64,000 nucleotides of DNA from Sweltsa coloradensis (Eukaryota > Arthropoda > Insecta > Plecoptera > Chloroperlidae). Below the pieces are notes generated by a model that was given only the letters and a program-made list of their open reading frames with translations, ran no database searches and was not told the DNA's origin. This document shows, piece after piece, positions 11,830 to 25,254 of this stretch; within the stretch, counting starts at the first letter, position 1, and each line of letters starts with the position of its first letter. The position numbers and the translations under genes were made by a program. The stretch lies in NCBI GenBank assembly GCA_024449915.1, contig JAMZAV010000301.1, positions 496,001 to 560,000 of the forward strand. The letters are read 5' to 3'.

Positions 11830-13439
11830 TATAACTGATATAAACCCGAACTTTTCCCACGAACGACACATTTCAATTCATGCAATTCAATAGACTACTA
11901 GTTATTTTAAAAAATGTAATGCACTATTTGAAAACTAAATATTTTAGTGCGTTTTGTTAGATCATTTTACACTTTGAATACATCCACGTTTAGTTAGTTT
12001 GTGTTTATATTTGTTTACATTGTGAAAATGAATCTTTGTCTATTTTTTAGAGACTGATCAAACCAGAAAAGGAAAATATAGAACTTATTTCGATACAGCT
12101 AAGACATAATTTTGCTAATTTCTACGAACGTTTCGGGGGTCTTTACAGTTTAAAGTTATAAAATTGAATATTAAATTTTTGTTCATTTAGAACCAACAAT
12201 GAAAAACCTGAATAAGTGGACTGTTAAGTGTACGCTGCGCAAACACGTCTTGCTTGCTCTTTCAGACCACACAGCTGGTGCCAGTATGAGGCGTCGCCTC
12301 CCCGAAGAGTAAAAGTGACGACCACACTAACCACGAGCTAATGAGAACAAGGACGCGCCATCTTTTATTCAGGAGGAAAGCGCTTTGGTTGGACCGCAAT
12401 GGCGCGGAGGCGATTTAATTAGGCTAACGAAGTAACCGTCTGTTCTTACACCATGCTTTTTACTGTCACGAGTTTGTAGTTTTTTACAGTATAAAATACA
12501 GGATCAAAACAAAACTGTGTTGATGCCACGTTTAGTACAACACTGAACTGCATACTTAAACAACACAAAGTAAAAACAAATACTTGAAACAATTTCAACA
12601 AAAAATATTAAATATTGTATACATATTAGATATTATAGACGTCTATAGAGCTGAGATACATTTGTTAATTATGGAACATGTAATAACACACAAAAGATAA
12701 CATCAGATAATTTTAAAGCGCAAAGCATACAAAACAAATCATAGATAACATTCATTCGAAACACCCACAATGCGATAACATGGCTAAACTGTCAGATGCA
12801 AAATACAAGTAATGTTTTTAAAGCGGGAAGATAGGGCGTATGTATTGTTCTGAAGCAGAACCACCTTTACATAACAAAACAATGAAAATAACATACATTT
12901 AACGATGGTTTAAATTAATTAGTCATTCAAAATAAAAAACTTCCCGTTAATTATTGTCGCCGTAGTGTATAGTTCCCCGCTTACTTCACTTAACATTCAA
13001 CACCCGTTTGTAAACTACTTGCATAGCAAATCAACTCGTCTATGTAGCAAATTACCCGTGGAGTATCCAACTAACTAACTTGGCCATATCGAAAACACCC
13101 TCCCAACTAGTAAACTTCCCGCAGTTCTATTGTTGTGGCGACCAAGTTTGACAACAGGAATTACGTGATAGTCCGTCGGGCTAGGAAACTTGTTACTTGT
13201 CTCAGTCTCAGACAGAATGATGGAAACGGAGACGACATGCTGCTGGTTCGTTGTTTGTTATCGTCTGGCGGACTTCATAGTCTGAGATCGCATCCGGGCT
13301 AGTTTCTAGCCGGGCCAGGGGGAGAGCGTTGTAGGTGTGTTACACAATAGACTAGGGAGATAAGTTAGGTAATACGACAAGAGTGTAACAATCGTAACTC
13401 TACGTCAATCTATTCAAATAAATTGACAATTACACCATG
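11830..13439. other. Stretch without recognised features
   Basis: AT-rich overall, with a GC-richer patch at about 12230-12420 and 13120-13340. No open frame of note, no inverted repeat and no tRNA-like box was seen. Confidence 0.5.
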
Positions 13440-14173
13440 GAGTTATAAATAGTACTGTCGTACTAGAGGCGCAGGTGTGTGGTCGGCGGTGTACAAGTTA
13501 GCACTTCAAATCGGCAAACATTTTGATTGTCAGAGGTACGTCTGTAATCGTTTTTCGACTGCTACCCTGCTAAAAACTTGCCTGCTCTGTGCTAGCCTGC
13601 TTACACCTCGCCTACTTAATGATTCTGTCAACAACTACTCAAAGCCTGCTTATCATGGCTTCCCACTGCCTACTTAACGGACATACGTTTTTAAGTCGCT
13701 CTCAAAACCCACCCACGAGAAGGCGGTAGCTTGAGTCTTTTTTATAAATTTGTAAACAAACAAACTTTCTTGTGTTTGTTAGTCCATGTGCGTTGTATCT
13801 CTCGTTTTTGGCTTGTCATAGGGCCTAGGCCTAGCATAACCTCCTTGGCCAAGGTCAAGAAGTTAAAAATAAATTTAAAATCATCAAACTATATCACAAA
13901 ACATTCAAAATGCTAGATTTTGGCTGGGGTCTGAGGTCTAGCTAGGCTAGGCCTAGGCCTAGGCTACCCTACGCTAGGCCTAGGCCCTAGGGCCTTGGCC
14001 TAAAACATGCATTTAGTTGTTTGAATTCCTGACACTGCTAATTTTCTACGTGGTAAGAAAATAATTCATTAAATATAAGATCTTAGGAACAATTTAAATT
14101 AATTAATTAATTACAATCCTGCTTGCATTTCACTTCTTCGCATTCGGCCATCTTGAAGTAGGCGAAGTAGGCT
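13440..14173. repeat. GC-richer patch rich in CTAGGC and CTGCTAGCC words
   Basis: Low-complexity runs of GCCTAGGCCTAGGC occur at 13816-13833 and 13941-14000. Words such as CTGCTA and GCCTGCTT recur from 13560 and continue into the foldback at 14174-14705. A (TTAA)n tract lies near 14095-14113. I see no coding frame that survives inspection. Confidence 0.6.
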
Positions 14174-14705
14174 GAGGCTGCGTTCCAATGCTTCTTTGCC
14201 CTGCTAGCCACTACCGTCTAGCCACTAACCTGCTAACTGCTACCTACTTACACCTTTGGGCATACACTTTTGAAGTCTACCTACTGTGGCTACTCACAGC
14301 TTCCTTAACAGATAGAAAAGTCATCAACAACCCTAACAATAAACATAAACAATAAACAAACCCTAACCTCACTTTTCACATGAAACCATTGAAAAGAATG
14401 CTTGACTGGATGTAAGTATTTGTATTTGCTGTTATAATCAATTTTACTATCGTAATATCATCAATTCATAATACTTTAACTCCATAAGTAGCTTCTAGTT
14501 GTAGGTTTGTGGCTGCGAAATTACTGGCCGCCATTTTGCTAGCAGGCTAGTGGGCTTCGTAGTGTACACTTTCGCCTGCTCTCTGCTGTCCACTAGCCTG
14601 CTAGCCAAATCGGAGCTTTGGTCGCCTGCTAGTCACTTCACTTCCGGTAAATGAGTCCACTACGCAGTAGACTAGCGTAAAAATGAAGCATTGGAACGCA
14701 GCCTC
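14174..14705. mobile_element. Foldback/MITE with 21-bp terminal inverted repeat
   Basis: The left end GAGGCTGCGTTCCAATGCTTC (first bases at 14174) has its exact complement at the right end, finishing at 14705. The interior is rich in CTGCTAGCC words. A diverged partial copy of its right part (ACTTCCGG, GAGTCGACT, AGCCAAGCAGACT) continues to about 14860. No target-site duplication could be fixed and no protein is encoded. Confidence 0.7.
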
Positions 14706-14863
14706 ACAAGCATACACTTTCGGCGACTACGCTCGGGTGCTAACCAAGCAGACGACCGATGCCTACTTGTGACATTTCGACGCCAACTTCATCACGTGAC
14801 TTCCGGCTAACGAGTCGACTTAGCCAAGCAGACTCGCTCAAAAAGTCGATTACAGACGCACTC

Positions 14864-15025
14864 TTATAACCACTACTAGCAGGTAAATCTTTGCTACCAT
14901 GAACTGTGGTAGGCCCTTGCTACGCAAAGCTTATGTACGTCATTGGGTAGGCCCCAGGTTACCTTTGTTATTACCAAAGTAAACAATCATGGTAGCAAAG
15001 ATTAACCTGCTAGTAGTGGTTATAA
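14864..15025. mobile_element. 162-bp foldback/MITE
   Basis: Inverted arms of ~39 bp start TTATAACCACTACTAGCAGG (14864) and end in its near-exact complement at 15025, with a central spacer of ~85 bp. It abuts the preceding foldback. The palindromic TTATAA ends make any TA target duplication ambiguous. No coding capacity. Confidence 0.75.
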
Positions 15026-15536
15026 CAATCAAAATGGCGAATAGGCTCAAACAAACATCAAGACCGTGGACGTTCTTTTCCATTAGAGCTAGACCTCCTT
15101 GTTGATTGTTGTTGTTGTTGATTCAATTTCGATAATACACTCTTATTTGAAAGCTATATCCATTTTCTTTGGTGGCTTTCTTCAAGTCTTGTAGTTTTTT
15201 TTATTTAAAAAATGATTTATATATTTTATTTATATATTATTTTCACAAAAAAATAATTTGTTAAAAATTTTAGACACAAATTAAAAATGTTGAAATAGCA
15301 ATTTTAAAGGTACCTAATTTAATATCTACAAAAAACGTTTGCATCGTGCTTGATAATTTTTAGATTAGTTTACGTCGACTTGAGTTCAGTTTCTTCTTGT
15401 TTGATGTAGCATCGTTACAAATATCGATTTCACAATCACATAAAATTGAGGTGTTACATAACCATTGTATAGGTTGTACGGGTTTCTGAATGAAATCGAG
15501 TTAATGAAGAGACATGGGGAAATCTGTATCACCAAG

Positions 15537-15537
<1 letters not shown>
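15026..15537. other. AT-rich stretch, no feature
   Basis: A short (GTT)n run near 15105-15118 and long A/T runs at 15190-15250. Nothing else recognised. Confidence 0.5.

Positions 15538-15581
<44 letters not shown>
15538..15581. repeat. (CT)22 microsatellite
   Basis: Uninterrupted CT dinucleotide tract of 44 bp. The minus-strand open frame through it owes its Arg-Glu run to the repeat and is not a gene. Confidence 0.95.
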
Positions 15582-15585
<4 letters not shown>

Positions 15586-17447
15586 TAGACAACGGGTGTT
15601 CACTCAATTAGCGCTTCGCTCCATCGCGTAGAGACTATCTGAATCCCAGCGGTATTACAACCGCCATCTGTGTGAAACGTGTAGTGAGAGTGGGTTTCGT
15701 ATCACATTCAATTATCTGTTGTCCTTTTTTGTCGGGCTATACACATCTACACGATGTAAAACGTTAAACCTGATGTTAATCTCAATGAAAATAAATATTT
15801 TATATAAAATTTTATCGCTTTTCATACTAAATGATTTTAAAAGTTTTCTTTCTCATTATTCTGACAGTTATTGTAAAGCACTATTTCTTTATTACAATTC
15901 ACATATTATTTACAAAAGTGCATGCACACAGTGACTCTAATTGTGTTTTAATCTTAGTGTGTTGGTGAACGCGAGACGACCTGATATGTGAATTTACCGC
16001 CAAAGAAACGTTCTAAATACAGAGTCACCAAGACAACATTTTACAATGTATTTTGTGTGAATGAATAAATGGTAAAAATATGTTTTTATTCCTCAAAACA
16101 CGAGTATAATTTTATTTTCATCATTTAATTTAATGATTATTCCATTATTCTCGATTGCTTGTCATTAAAATTGAATTGTAAACAACCATGAGCAACAACT
16201 TGGGAATAAAGGTTCATTTAAGCCATGTCTCTGATTTTATGGAGTCAACCGGATGACAATGTTGAGTACATATCTTGCAACGAATGGAAGACACATCAGA
16301 ATGCTGTAAAATTGGATCCTTTCGAACAAACCCGTAAATTTGATTCGTACGCGCACCACGGCCTAGCAACTAGGGGTAGGGTGGGAGGTGAGAGGGGAGG
16401 GCAACCCGGCACGGGCACATGTGCTTCCCTACGAACCCTAGAAGAAAGATTTTTAAAATCTAAGACGTAAATCTCATAGATTTGAATTTGATTGAATTTG
16501 TTTCTTATCGGCTACCACACCTGCAAAAAATTTAATTAAAGTTCCAAATCGCGCGATTATAAGTTGTTTGGGCTTAGCGCTATGTTATTCTGCCCGCGGC
16601 AACGCTAAAGTAGATCGTTACGTATTCGAACTAAATTTGAATAAAATGTTCACCAAGGAATCCAACACTTATTCAGGGAAAACGTTGAACGTGGAGCGTA
16701 GGTAATCGGTTAATAATTCAGTGATTGAACGATTTATTAGTCCCAAGAGAAAGTCCTAACTTTTGGTATTCAGCTGGCGCGATAGCTTTCAATAAACTAT
16801 GTTGAAATATTCGAGATGAATTTGAAAAGCGCGTCAGACAAACACAAATTTGTTTTTAAAATGTTTGTTTAAAACTAATTTAGACCATACTAAAGTATCT
16901 TTTAATAATTCGATCTTAACATCATGTTATCATGGACATAAAACAATTTTCGAGACTACGTATATAGATTAGAAAAATAACTAATGTTTTTATGATACTG
17001 AGCTTTTTATTGTATCAAAGTTGCGATTAAATTGTTTCAAAGTTGCGATTATATAAACACGTGACTAGCTTTTATTAAAATATTTTAAACAAATATATAC
17101 CACAGGCAATATTCTTGTATACACGCTATTATTACAATCTTGAAAATAGTCTAATAATACATAAATATGATTCAATTCAATGATTTTGACCATAATATTA
17201 TAAATGTGTTATTGTTATTGTTATGCTCAACAACATAAAAATTACATTACACACACAATGAGTAGATATAGTGATATGTAGTTATTTTTTACCAGTTATG
17301 CTACCAAAGTTTTGATTTGTTTTAAAACGTAGTCAAATTATATGTTAAACGAGAGATCTGTTGCATCGAATTAAACAAGATACAAACGAATACACTGTGC
17401 ATCACATTCTTCGAAAACGAATGTTGACTTTAAAAAAAATTGTATTC
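15582..17447. other. Stretch without recognised features
   Basis: An 81-codon plus-strand frame at 16225-16470 crosses a GC-rich stretch (16350-16440). It has no recognisable domain and I do not call it. The rest is AT-rich. Confidence 0.45.
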
Positions 17448-17525
17448 AGAGTCTACCCACTCAGTTACATAACTGATTTTCAGTGGGGGACAGTAAATCA
17501 AAGCGACTAAGCCTACCATGTAGGG
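17448..17525 (+). repeat. Dispersed repeat fragment E, copy 1
   Basis: AGAGTCTACCC, then a TTTTCAGTGGGGGACA block, AAAGCGACTAAG and ACCATGTAGG align in order with 50303-50370. Part of the signature (ACTGAGTGGGCAGACTCT, reverse sense) also occurs near 33436-33453. The short TTTTCAG acceptor-like look of this copy is repeat sequence and not evidence of an exon. Confidence 0.55.
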
Positions 17526-18645
17526 CCCGACGCAATCGACGAGTGAGCGATAACCAACCAAAGATCGATATTTGTAATAGGAAATATAGCAATCAGTGGT
17601 ATGGGCAGTGCGAACACCCGCGGATCAACGCCAGAATCAACAATATACCCCCCCCCCCCCCGCCCTCATCATGGCTTCCCTGGAGGAAACGCACAGCTAG
17701 CGAACAATTATCCCAAATGAATTGCGATTCCTTTGCTTTGATTCTCGCTGAAAAGAATGAGGCATGGCCGGAATAAAGAATGTGCAGAAAACCGATTCTT
17801 ACCAACTCTATGCCGATGTCGAATGAGTAACGCACAGTTCCTGTCCAGAATGAGAACGGAAAACCCTTAATTCAGTTTGTGTTTAGACTTGGAAACGGAA
17901 CTCAAATAGCTGCCGCCCATAATTCATTCGGAAAGAATAAAACGAATTTCCAGGAGTTCTGATCGTAAAAATTAATCATCAACCAAGCAGCTTTACTTTC
18001 GTTATTAGTAAACTTGTGATGAATATCCTTGTCAAAGGTCCTTCTATAGACTGTTTTGTATTAGATCGACTGTTTGGATGTACTTTTTATGAAACTGTTA
18101 TAGAATGTAAATTAAATTGATGTTAATACAAACTAAATATACTGTTCTTGTTAAAAAATTATAAATATTTTGAGATATATATCGAAAAGTGATAACTCTT
18201 TTAATTAAAACAATTTTATAACAAAAACATTAAAAACAAAATTGATTATCAAAAATAATTAGGTACATACTATTTTGACACGAGTTGCAAAATGTAACCA
18301 AGTTGGTACCATTTCTGTTCCAACGAAAAAAGTTTTGAATTTGAAATTGAAAAAATTGGCCAAGCATAAAACCTGAATGACAACCAGGCACAGTGGTAGA
18401 ATATATATTAAAACTTGTAGTTTGTTCGTTGTATGCGTGAGGTGTTTCTAGGATACAGTACGTGTTTCAATTAGAACGTGCCTCAGAAGGTGTTGGATGA
18501 AGAATCTCCTCGCCGGAGTAAGAAAGCACATTGTTGAAGTTTGATACGTTCAACTGTTGTTAGTTAGTTTATGTTGTCTAGTGGCCAAAAAATAAATTAC
18601 AAACGTGCTCTGCAATATGGTGAAATGTTAAAACTCCTATCCTCG
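17526..18645. other. Stretch with a C13 homopolymer, otherwise featureless
   Basis: A run of about 13 C lies near 17648-17660. A 97-codon frame crosses it and is not supported: proline-run composition and repeat-derived start. Confidence 0.5.
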
Positions 18646-18715
18646 CTAGCTTATATTATCATATTGCAGGTTCAAGCCGATTGAGACCAAAGGATGTAGG
18701 TTCGATCCTAAGATA
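18646..18715 (+). repeat. tRNA-like SINE head, weak
   Basis: A B-box match GGTTCGATCC lies at 18699-18708, with an A-box-like CTAGCTTATATTA about 50 nt upstream and a second B-like GGTTCAAGCC at 18669-18678. No acceptor pairing. Probably a decayed tRNA-derived SINE. Confidence 0.35.
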
Positions 18716-20158
18716 TGACACTTCTTTAGAACTCATCACAAACAAGTCAACTAAAAGCTGAATAAAAAAAAGTTGTGACAGTTACTGATAGCGTTGATAT
18801 TTGTTACTAATTAAAAAGAAGAGAATCCAGATATACATTCATTTTTCAGAACCCCAGTAACGTTTAGATTATTACCTCGTCACTGCAAATTTGCAAGAGT
18901 TAACAGAAATGTATTTGCCACTTTTATTTTACTTTTAAAAAGTAGTTACGTAAAATTTTAAGTGATAGTATTGAAATCATAATACTATTTCAACTAACTC
19001 ATCTCTATATCGAACAATGAATGAATTGAATTGATATTATACAATGCATAATCAAACAGTTTTAACCAAAGATTAATATGAACTAAACTAATTTGATAAC
19101 ATGAAAATGAGCGTACATTTGTGTACATTGTCAATTGTTATCAGATAAATATGTATGCACATGGATTAAACTGAACCAATCGGTGATACGTTAATACGAT
19201 ACGGTCATATAGCTATACATTTGAGCAAGTATGTGTTCACAATATGTCTTATTTTTTATTATTGTGCTAAGATTGATGTTATTGAGGCAAAATATTCAAT
19301 GACAAATTAATGTAGCTATTTTTCACATACGCAATTAATAAGAACAACATCACCTAACAAATTCAAAGAGAGAGATAATACTACAATAATATATTGTCCA
19401 CGGTAATATGATTGCATAATTGTATACATTTTTTAAAGGTTAATTTACGGTTGTTTGGTATATGTCTTATGCAGCAGCTTTGGCTGAAGGAGCCACATTT
19501 TAATAATATTACACAGAAAAGAACTAAAACAAATCAAAATAAGTTTTACACACACATTTGTGTGGTATCCAAAAAAGTATTGAGTGACCGGTGTGCTAAT
19601 AGTAAAAAAAAGTAAAAAAAAAAAAGCAAACGTGTGCACTGGTTATTCAATATATCCCGAATACGGTAAATTTGACTGATGATTGCAAAGGATTATAATA
19701 TAAATATGCACAAAGGTATTAAAACAAATTTAGAATATGAATTACACAAAACAATCAATGTTGACCTCTCAAGTGTGCTAAAAGTGTGTTCCTTATCTAT
19801 TCTACTTTTAACAGTTAGTTTACTCTACCGCTGCACTGAGTGTAATGAGCAGTGAGCCACATCTCGCGTGACCTACGCCGGTAAAGACCGGAACAAAACC
19901 TTTCTACACCCGCTTGAATGAGCAACGATGCCACATTAGCAGCCGGCGAGGTGCAACAGGCGAACACAGCAGCTCTCTGTGAAGTTGGACGTGTACTTAG
20001 GCAGAAGAATGTGAGAAATGCTTTTATGCTTTTATGTTACAGTAAGATTTACACTGCTTTAGAATTTATGTTGCTCAACGTCTCATACTAATGCACTAAA
20101 GCTATTCGATACGATGTGTGGTGAAAGATGACGATGAAGAACAATTACAAGAAAAAAA
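18716..20158. other. AT-rich stretch, no feature
   Basis: Only chance-length open frames, for example a pair overlapping on opposite strands at 19412-19639 through poly-A/T. No inverted repeats recognised. Confidence 0.5.
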
Positions 20159-20228
20159 CATGCTTTGCGCGGGGATCGAACCCACGTCTTCGTAGAGCCA
20201 TATTAGTCGAACCATAGCCCTAATCGTA
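20159..20228 (-). repeat. tRNA-like SINE head on the minus strand
   Basis: On the minus strand GTGGGTTCGATCCCCGC forms a good T-arm with B box GGTTCGATCCC (plus coordinates 20172-20182). The 5' half does not fold as a full tRNA. tRNA-derived SINE head or tRNA relic. Confidence 0.5.
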
Positions 20229-23065
20229 TTTGCTAAAGTAGTGCTCCAAATACTACTATATTATTTGCAATGTACAATAAAATAACACGAATATAATATA
20301 AATTGTACAATATAATACAATACAATTTAGGTCCTATAATAGAATATACCTGACAAAAATAATACAATTTAATTGAAGTAGATTAAATAAATAAAATAAT
20401 GAGAAATCAAACATTAAGAAATACAAATTGAAATATTTGTGTAATATATAACATCAAAATAATAATACGTAGTAAATAAGTAAAAGTAATAAGGTCAAAA
20501 CTCTTTAGCTTACGTGATTTTAATATTTAGCTATAAAACTACGAGAAGTGATGAGGATGTAAGGAGGACCAAGGTATTCTTCCATTCATGTCAAGGTGTG
20601 TAACAATTTGGTAACAATCGATATTTTTGAACAAAACATATAAAAAAAGCAAGGGGAACTAGGGAGCCATTACATCCACATAAAGCTGTAGCTGTAACTC
20701 AGGTACAGACTGTAAATCCCCTGCATACAGTAGGAAAGACGTAACTGTTCGATATCAGGTTTATATGAAGATTTGTGGGTGTAGTTCATGGGGCGATTCT
20801 AGTCTAGTCGTTCATTAGCTTCTATCCTAGAGTGGAAGAGCTGTGGAATCAGAGCAATATATTCACAGCTCCAAGTAAGTGATTTAGATGTAAATTATGT
20901 TCGACAAAAGAGTAAAATAACGAGGATTCAATAGTCAAAGCATGTCGAGTAAGAAGACAACTGTTACAAGAGAAAATCAAACAAACCGTTAGCGAGCTCG
21001 CGTTTTGGTGGAGGTGCCGGGTACGAAGAGCATATACTTATGTGAGAGCAGAAATTTGTTTTGCGACATTCAACTACGTCCTATAAAACTGACTTGACTA
21101 AGCGGAAATAAATATATGAATTCAAAATAATGGAAATATAAAGTACTTAACTAAATTATTGTTTATTACAAGGATACAGCATATATTCGTTTGTACTGTA
21201 AAGTAACATACTTAACGTATAAATATAATTAATGAATACTAAATTGAATTCACGTTTGCCTTGTTTTAAAATACTTAAATAACTGTGCAAAATTTAACAT
21301 GTTTAAAATTGTCCATGGACAATGTTTGTTACAGTATCATAAACATGCAAAATACATTTTAATTTAAAATAAATTATTTTATTTTATGTTTATAACATGA
21401 GATATGCTTATTTCAATTGTAGCCGAAAACAGAACTTTCACCTTAAACCCGGTGTATGTGGGTTTTATAGTGGCATCATATAATATGCAACGCGCTTGTC
21501 CAGGCCCACAAAATTGCAAACCACGGCCCGGTTACAACCACACACATTTATTCATGTTTTTAATGTTTAATACTATACAAGTTTGACGATCAATAAACTT
21601 GCAGGACGTGGCCCGTTATGACTCGTACAACTTGATATCTCGTTCCTGATATCTCTTTTATGAACATTATCCACAACTATTAACCTAAGCTACAACTTAT
21701 AAACCCTGCTGATTAATGTACGTATTTTATAAAGTAGGTTTTACACATTCCGTTGATTTCTATTTTCTGTTTGGGGCTTCGAATGACATTTGTTTCGAGT
21801 TCTTTAGTTTTCTTAAAGTACCTATAAAAACTAAAAAGCGTTTCAATTGTTTGCAGACATTAATTTCCCCAGTGCGTTAACTGGTAATAAATCTTCCCCG
21901 TGTCTCTTTGCCTCTCTGGCATTTCACTGCTACGTCACAATGCGGCATCTAGTTAGCACTTAGACAAATGATAGCGCACATTCAAACCTGTCGCTGACGA
22001 CGCGAGACAGACAGACACAAAGTGACGTCATAAGAGATTAAGGCAAGGCATTAGCTGTGAACAGTCGTATGCGTGACAAAGTCTTAATTTACATTTAGTG
22101 AAAGAACCCTTTAAGCGCTTAGCAGTAGTTTGTAACACGGGACTCTTCGACTTTTCCGTTTCCCATTGTTTGATTGTAATAATTACAATATCAAAAAGGC
22201 CTAACCAAAAGCCTTGGATTTAAACCGATGTGTGATTTCTCGTTGAATGTTACACATGGCGTATGAATAATGTAAATGCGGTGGTTTCTAAACCTTCCTA
22301 AACGAATAGGAACATTTAGATTAATTCTAAGATGCAAATTTGGCGTCCCTTTATTTATGTATTACTCAAAAGTTAATGCTTTCCTTTCTTTTTTTGAATT
22401 TTTAACCACGTATTTTTAAAACAATTTTTTACTTAGTTAATAGTTGGAATATAGCAACGATGGTCTTGTAATGTAGACAAAGAAGTTATAAACTTGATCA
22501 ATAGTTGACCATATCAAATACGTTTAGCGTGGTCATTCACTAATGTTGATGTGAACACTTACACTTGTTTAGACAATTCTAAGCAACTCGCTACATATAC
22601 AATTAATCACACTCAACGCCCTTAGCATCTGATCAGATTACTAATTGCAGCAATCATCTATGATGAATAGCATCTCAGAGAGTTAAAAACATCCTTTTAA
22701 TCTTAAACGCTGCTAAAATATAACTCGCAAATTAGGTTTTCGTGATGTGACACATCCAAAAAGAAATAATTTTTATTAAATCTTCTCGGGTAAATATCTT
22801 ATTCGAGAGAGATATACAATGAATACAAGTTAATCGATTCAATACAACGATGAAGCCAATGAACCCAAACCACTGATAAACCATTGATAGGCAAACCGGT
22901 AGCCCTCATTTGTGAAAACGACATTGTCTTGGGTTTAACCTAAGTAGCTATATGAGCACAAAACAGTGGAATAACAAGTATGCATCCACAATATTGCCAA
23001 GTCAACCGGTGTGACCATCTTCAAGTGACTCATAGCTATAGGTATGTTGCGGATAGAAAAATTGT
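20229..23065. other. AT-rich stretch with one dispersed CCGGCACCTCC motif
   Basis: No gene supported. TTTTGGTGGAGGTGCCGGGT at about 21003-21022 is the reverse orientation of the motif at 10127 and 34082. Confidence 0.5.
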
Positions 23066-23230
23066 GAAGGGATGTCTGAGAGCTATTTAAGAGGACCCTT
23101 GCATTCGCATTAACAACTGAGGAAAACCTCGGAAAAAACCTACAGTCAGGATTGCCGGTCTCGACGGGATCCGAACCGGGACCTCCCGAATCAGAGTCCA
23201 GCGCTTAGCGCTCGAGCCAACACTGTCGGT
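23066..23230 (-). mobile_element. tRNA-derived SINE, family S, copy 1
   Basis: The minus strand has an A-box-like GTTGGCTCGAGCG followed by B-box-like GGTTCGGATCCC (plus ~23170-23181). A ~90-bp body follows, with TGACTGTAGG... and GAATGCAAGGG. The same head plus body, in order and in the same orientation, is at 31795-31942: both share (plus sense) TTGCATTCGCA, CAGTCAGGATTGC, CGAATCAGAGT and GCTCGAGCC or GCTTGAGCT. Paired copies with a tRNA-like promoter define a SINE family. No tail duplication was identified. Confidence 0.7.
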
Positions 23231-25254
23231 GAAATTTAGGGCATATAGCTCATCATGTATACAATTCCAAGGGTGAACTTCGCACAACGCACTAAAGAGA
23301 CACCAGGCAAGGTAATAAGCCCCGCGAGCTATATGCCCCAAACTGACATGAGCCTGCAGCCTTGCACCAACTATATGAAATCAACTTCAAATTATATTTA
23401 ATTATAACTTAGCGGATACTGGTATAGCTTTAAGAAACACCCCACATTAATAACAGAAACCATAACACGGATCAAAAGCAAACAATATAGGTTGCTTACC
23501 AACAAACGAACCAAATTACTAGAAATACATTACATTGAGTGGCCGCTGGCAGTTCACTTCACGAACGACGACAATCCCGAAATATTTGCAAATGGTTTCA
23601 CGTATTTCACCAATCAACTTCAAGTAATTGAATTCAAACCAGAAGTCAGCTAGAAATCACGCGAAAACTCCAACACACAGTCATGCACTCACTATAATAT
23701 TATGGAACCGACTGCACTCGGGTCGAAGAAAAAATGAATGCCTCTCAATTTGTTTTATAAACACTTCGGAATTGATTTGTTTAGAGATAAGTGGCTACTA
23801 AAACGATCCAGATGTATTTCCATGTGCAGACGCCACACACACACACACGGCCGACACTCTCCCCCCCCCATCCTCAACATCATCGTTGCACTTGACAATA
23901 ATATTCACATGGAGTCTCTTCGTATTTTACTTTCCGCTGTAAATAGAATTGTGGAAAAGCAGGTTACAATATAATATTGTTTTTACGAGAAAAATATATT
24001 CCAAAAGAATATGCTCTTCTCTTATTAGGCAGGTAACTTGAATCGACGCGCTGTTTGGTCACCCCTAAATTCGTATTCTTCCAAAAACAATTATCACGTT
24101 TAATAAATCCGACATTTGTATAGTTAAAGGTTATATGTTTTGACTCCTAATTTTATAACGACACATTGGAAGAAGATGTGAGTTGAAAAACCAAGACGAT
24201 GAACTCATAAAAATAAATTTACTGTTATCACAAGTAAAATTACGCCTTAACGTTTCAAAACCAATAACATTGCAAATAACAGGCTATTATAACACACTAT
24301 CACTCTACCTTCTTGCTAATATTCAATAATATAGGAGATTATTTTATATCCAAAATATATACATGCTTAATAGTAGCGCCACAAAAATCATACTAGGAAT
24401 AATAATATGACTTTTCTTTTCAACCAATAACATTGCAAATTTAAACACAGATTTATTACAGAAGTGAAAACCTCCATGCTAAATCTCGTTGTTAAATGTT
24501 TCAACCTTCTACTTCAAATAAATTCATTTGTCTTTCCACGCTGAAAAATCTCAAATCACTCCACTCACAGCGTCTATTAACGTCGAAATATATTTAAAAA
24601 TTCACGTATGTTTGTATATTTTAAGTGAATATTTTAATCTCATACATAAATAAACATCAATACATAAATCAAAGGTGTTGATCTTTATTTAGTTATATTT
24701 AACGTGGTTCTAGAATTAAGGGTCCGCATGGCAAGCAAGAGGATCGGGTGCAATACCCGGTTGGGGTTACCTGAAACTTTCACGTAGTTTAAGGCAAAGC
24801 AATGTTTTCTATTGTGAACTACTCATGCATCGACGAAATATAGTAGTCATTTCTCTTAATCCTGACATAATTATAATAGCACAGATTATATTATGATAGT
24901 TACAAGTTCAAACTTACGTCGCGCATGAAGGTAATCACTGCCATACGGTAGTATTTGTGGCACGTAGCCCACTCACAGCGTCTTCTAACGTCGAAAAGTA
25001 AACAATTGAAAGAAGGAACTGATACAATATCCGATTAACACTTGAATTTTGATTACACGTGCTTAATCACCAACCAGCAGAAACACACCTCGAGACAAAA
25101 CCCAGATGGTAGTCTAAGAGGCCTGGAGTCACACTCACAGGCATGCCACTTCCCCCCTCCCCCCTCCCCCACCCCCAACCGCTTCAATCAACAAGAGAGC
25201 GGGCCAGAGCCTTTACTCAAGTTTTAATCACTTAGCTGCGACCAACATTACACG
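23231..25254. other. AT-rich stretch with short repeats
   Basis: ACTCACAGCGTCT-TAACGTCGAAA occurs twice, near 24564-24588 and 24970-24994. An (AC)n run lies near 23837 and C-rich tracts near 23862 and 25150-25175. A tRNA-like fragment (GGGTGCAATACCCGG) lies near 24748. No gene is supported. Confidence 0.45.

Noticed and set aside
13816..14000. Telomere-like or satellite array of CCTAGG words
   Set aside because: Only a ~60-bp low-complexity patch with irregular spacing; no telomeric repeat unit.
15386..15607. 73-codon ORF with an Arg-Glu run
   Set aside because: The run is the (CT)22 microsatellite read on the minus strand.
17483..17776. 97-codon ORF with Pro run and acceptor-like TTTTCAG
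   Set aside because: The acceptor-like part belongs to dispersed fragment E, and the Pro run to a C homopolymer.
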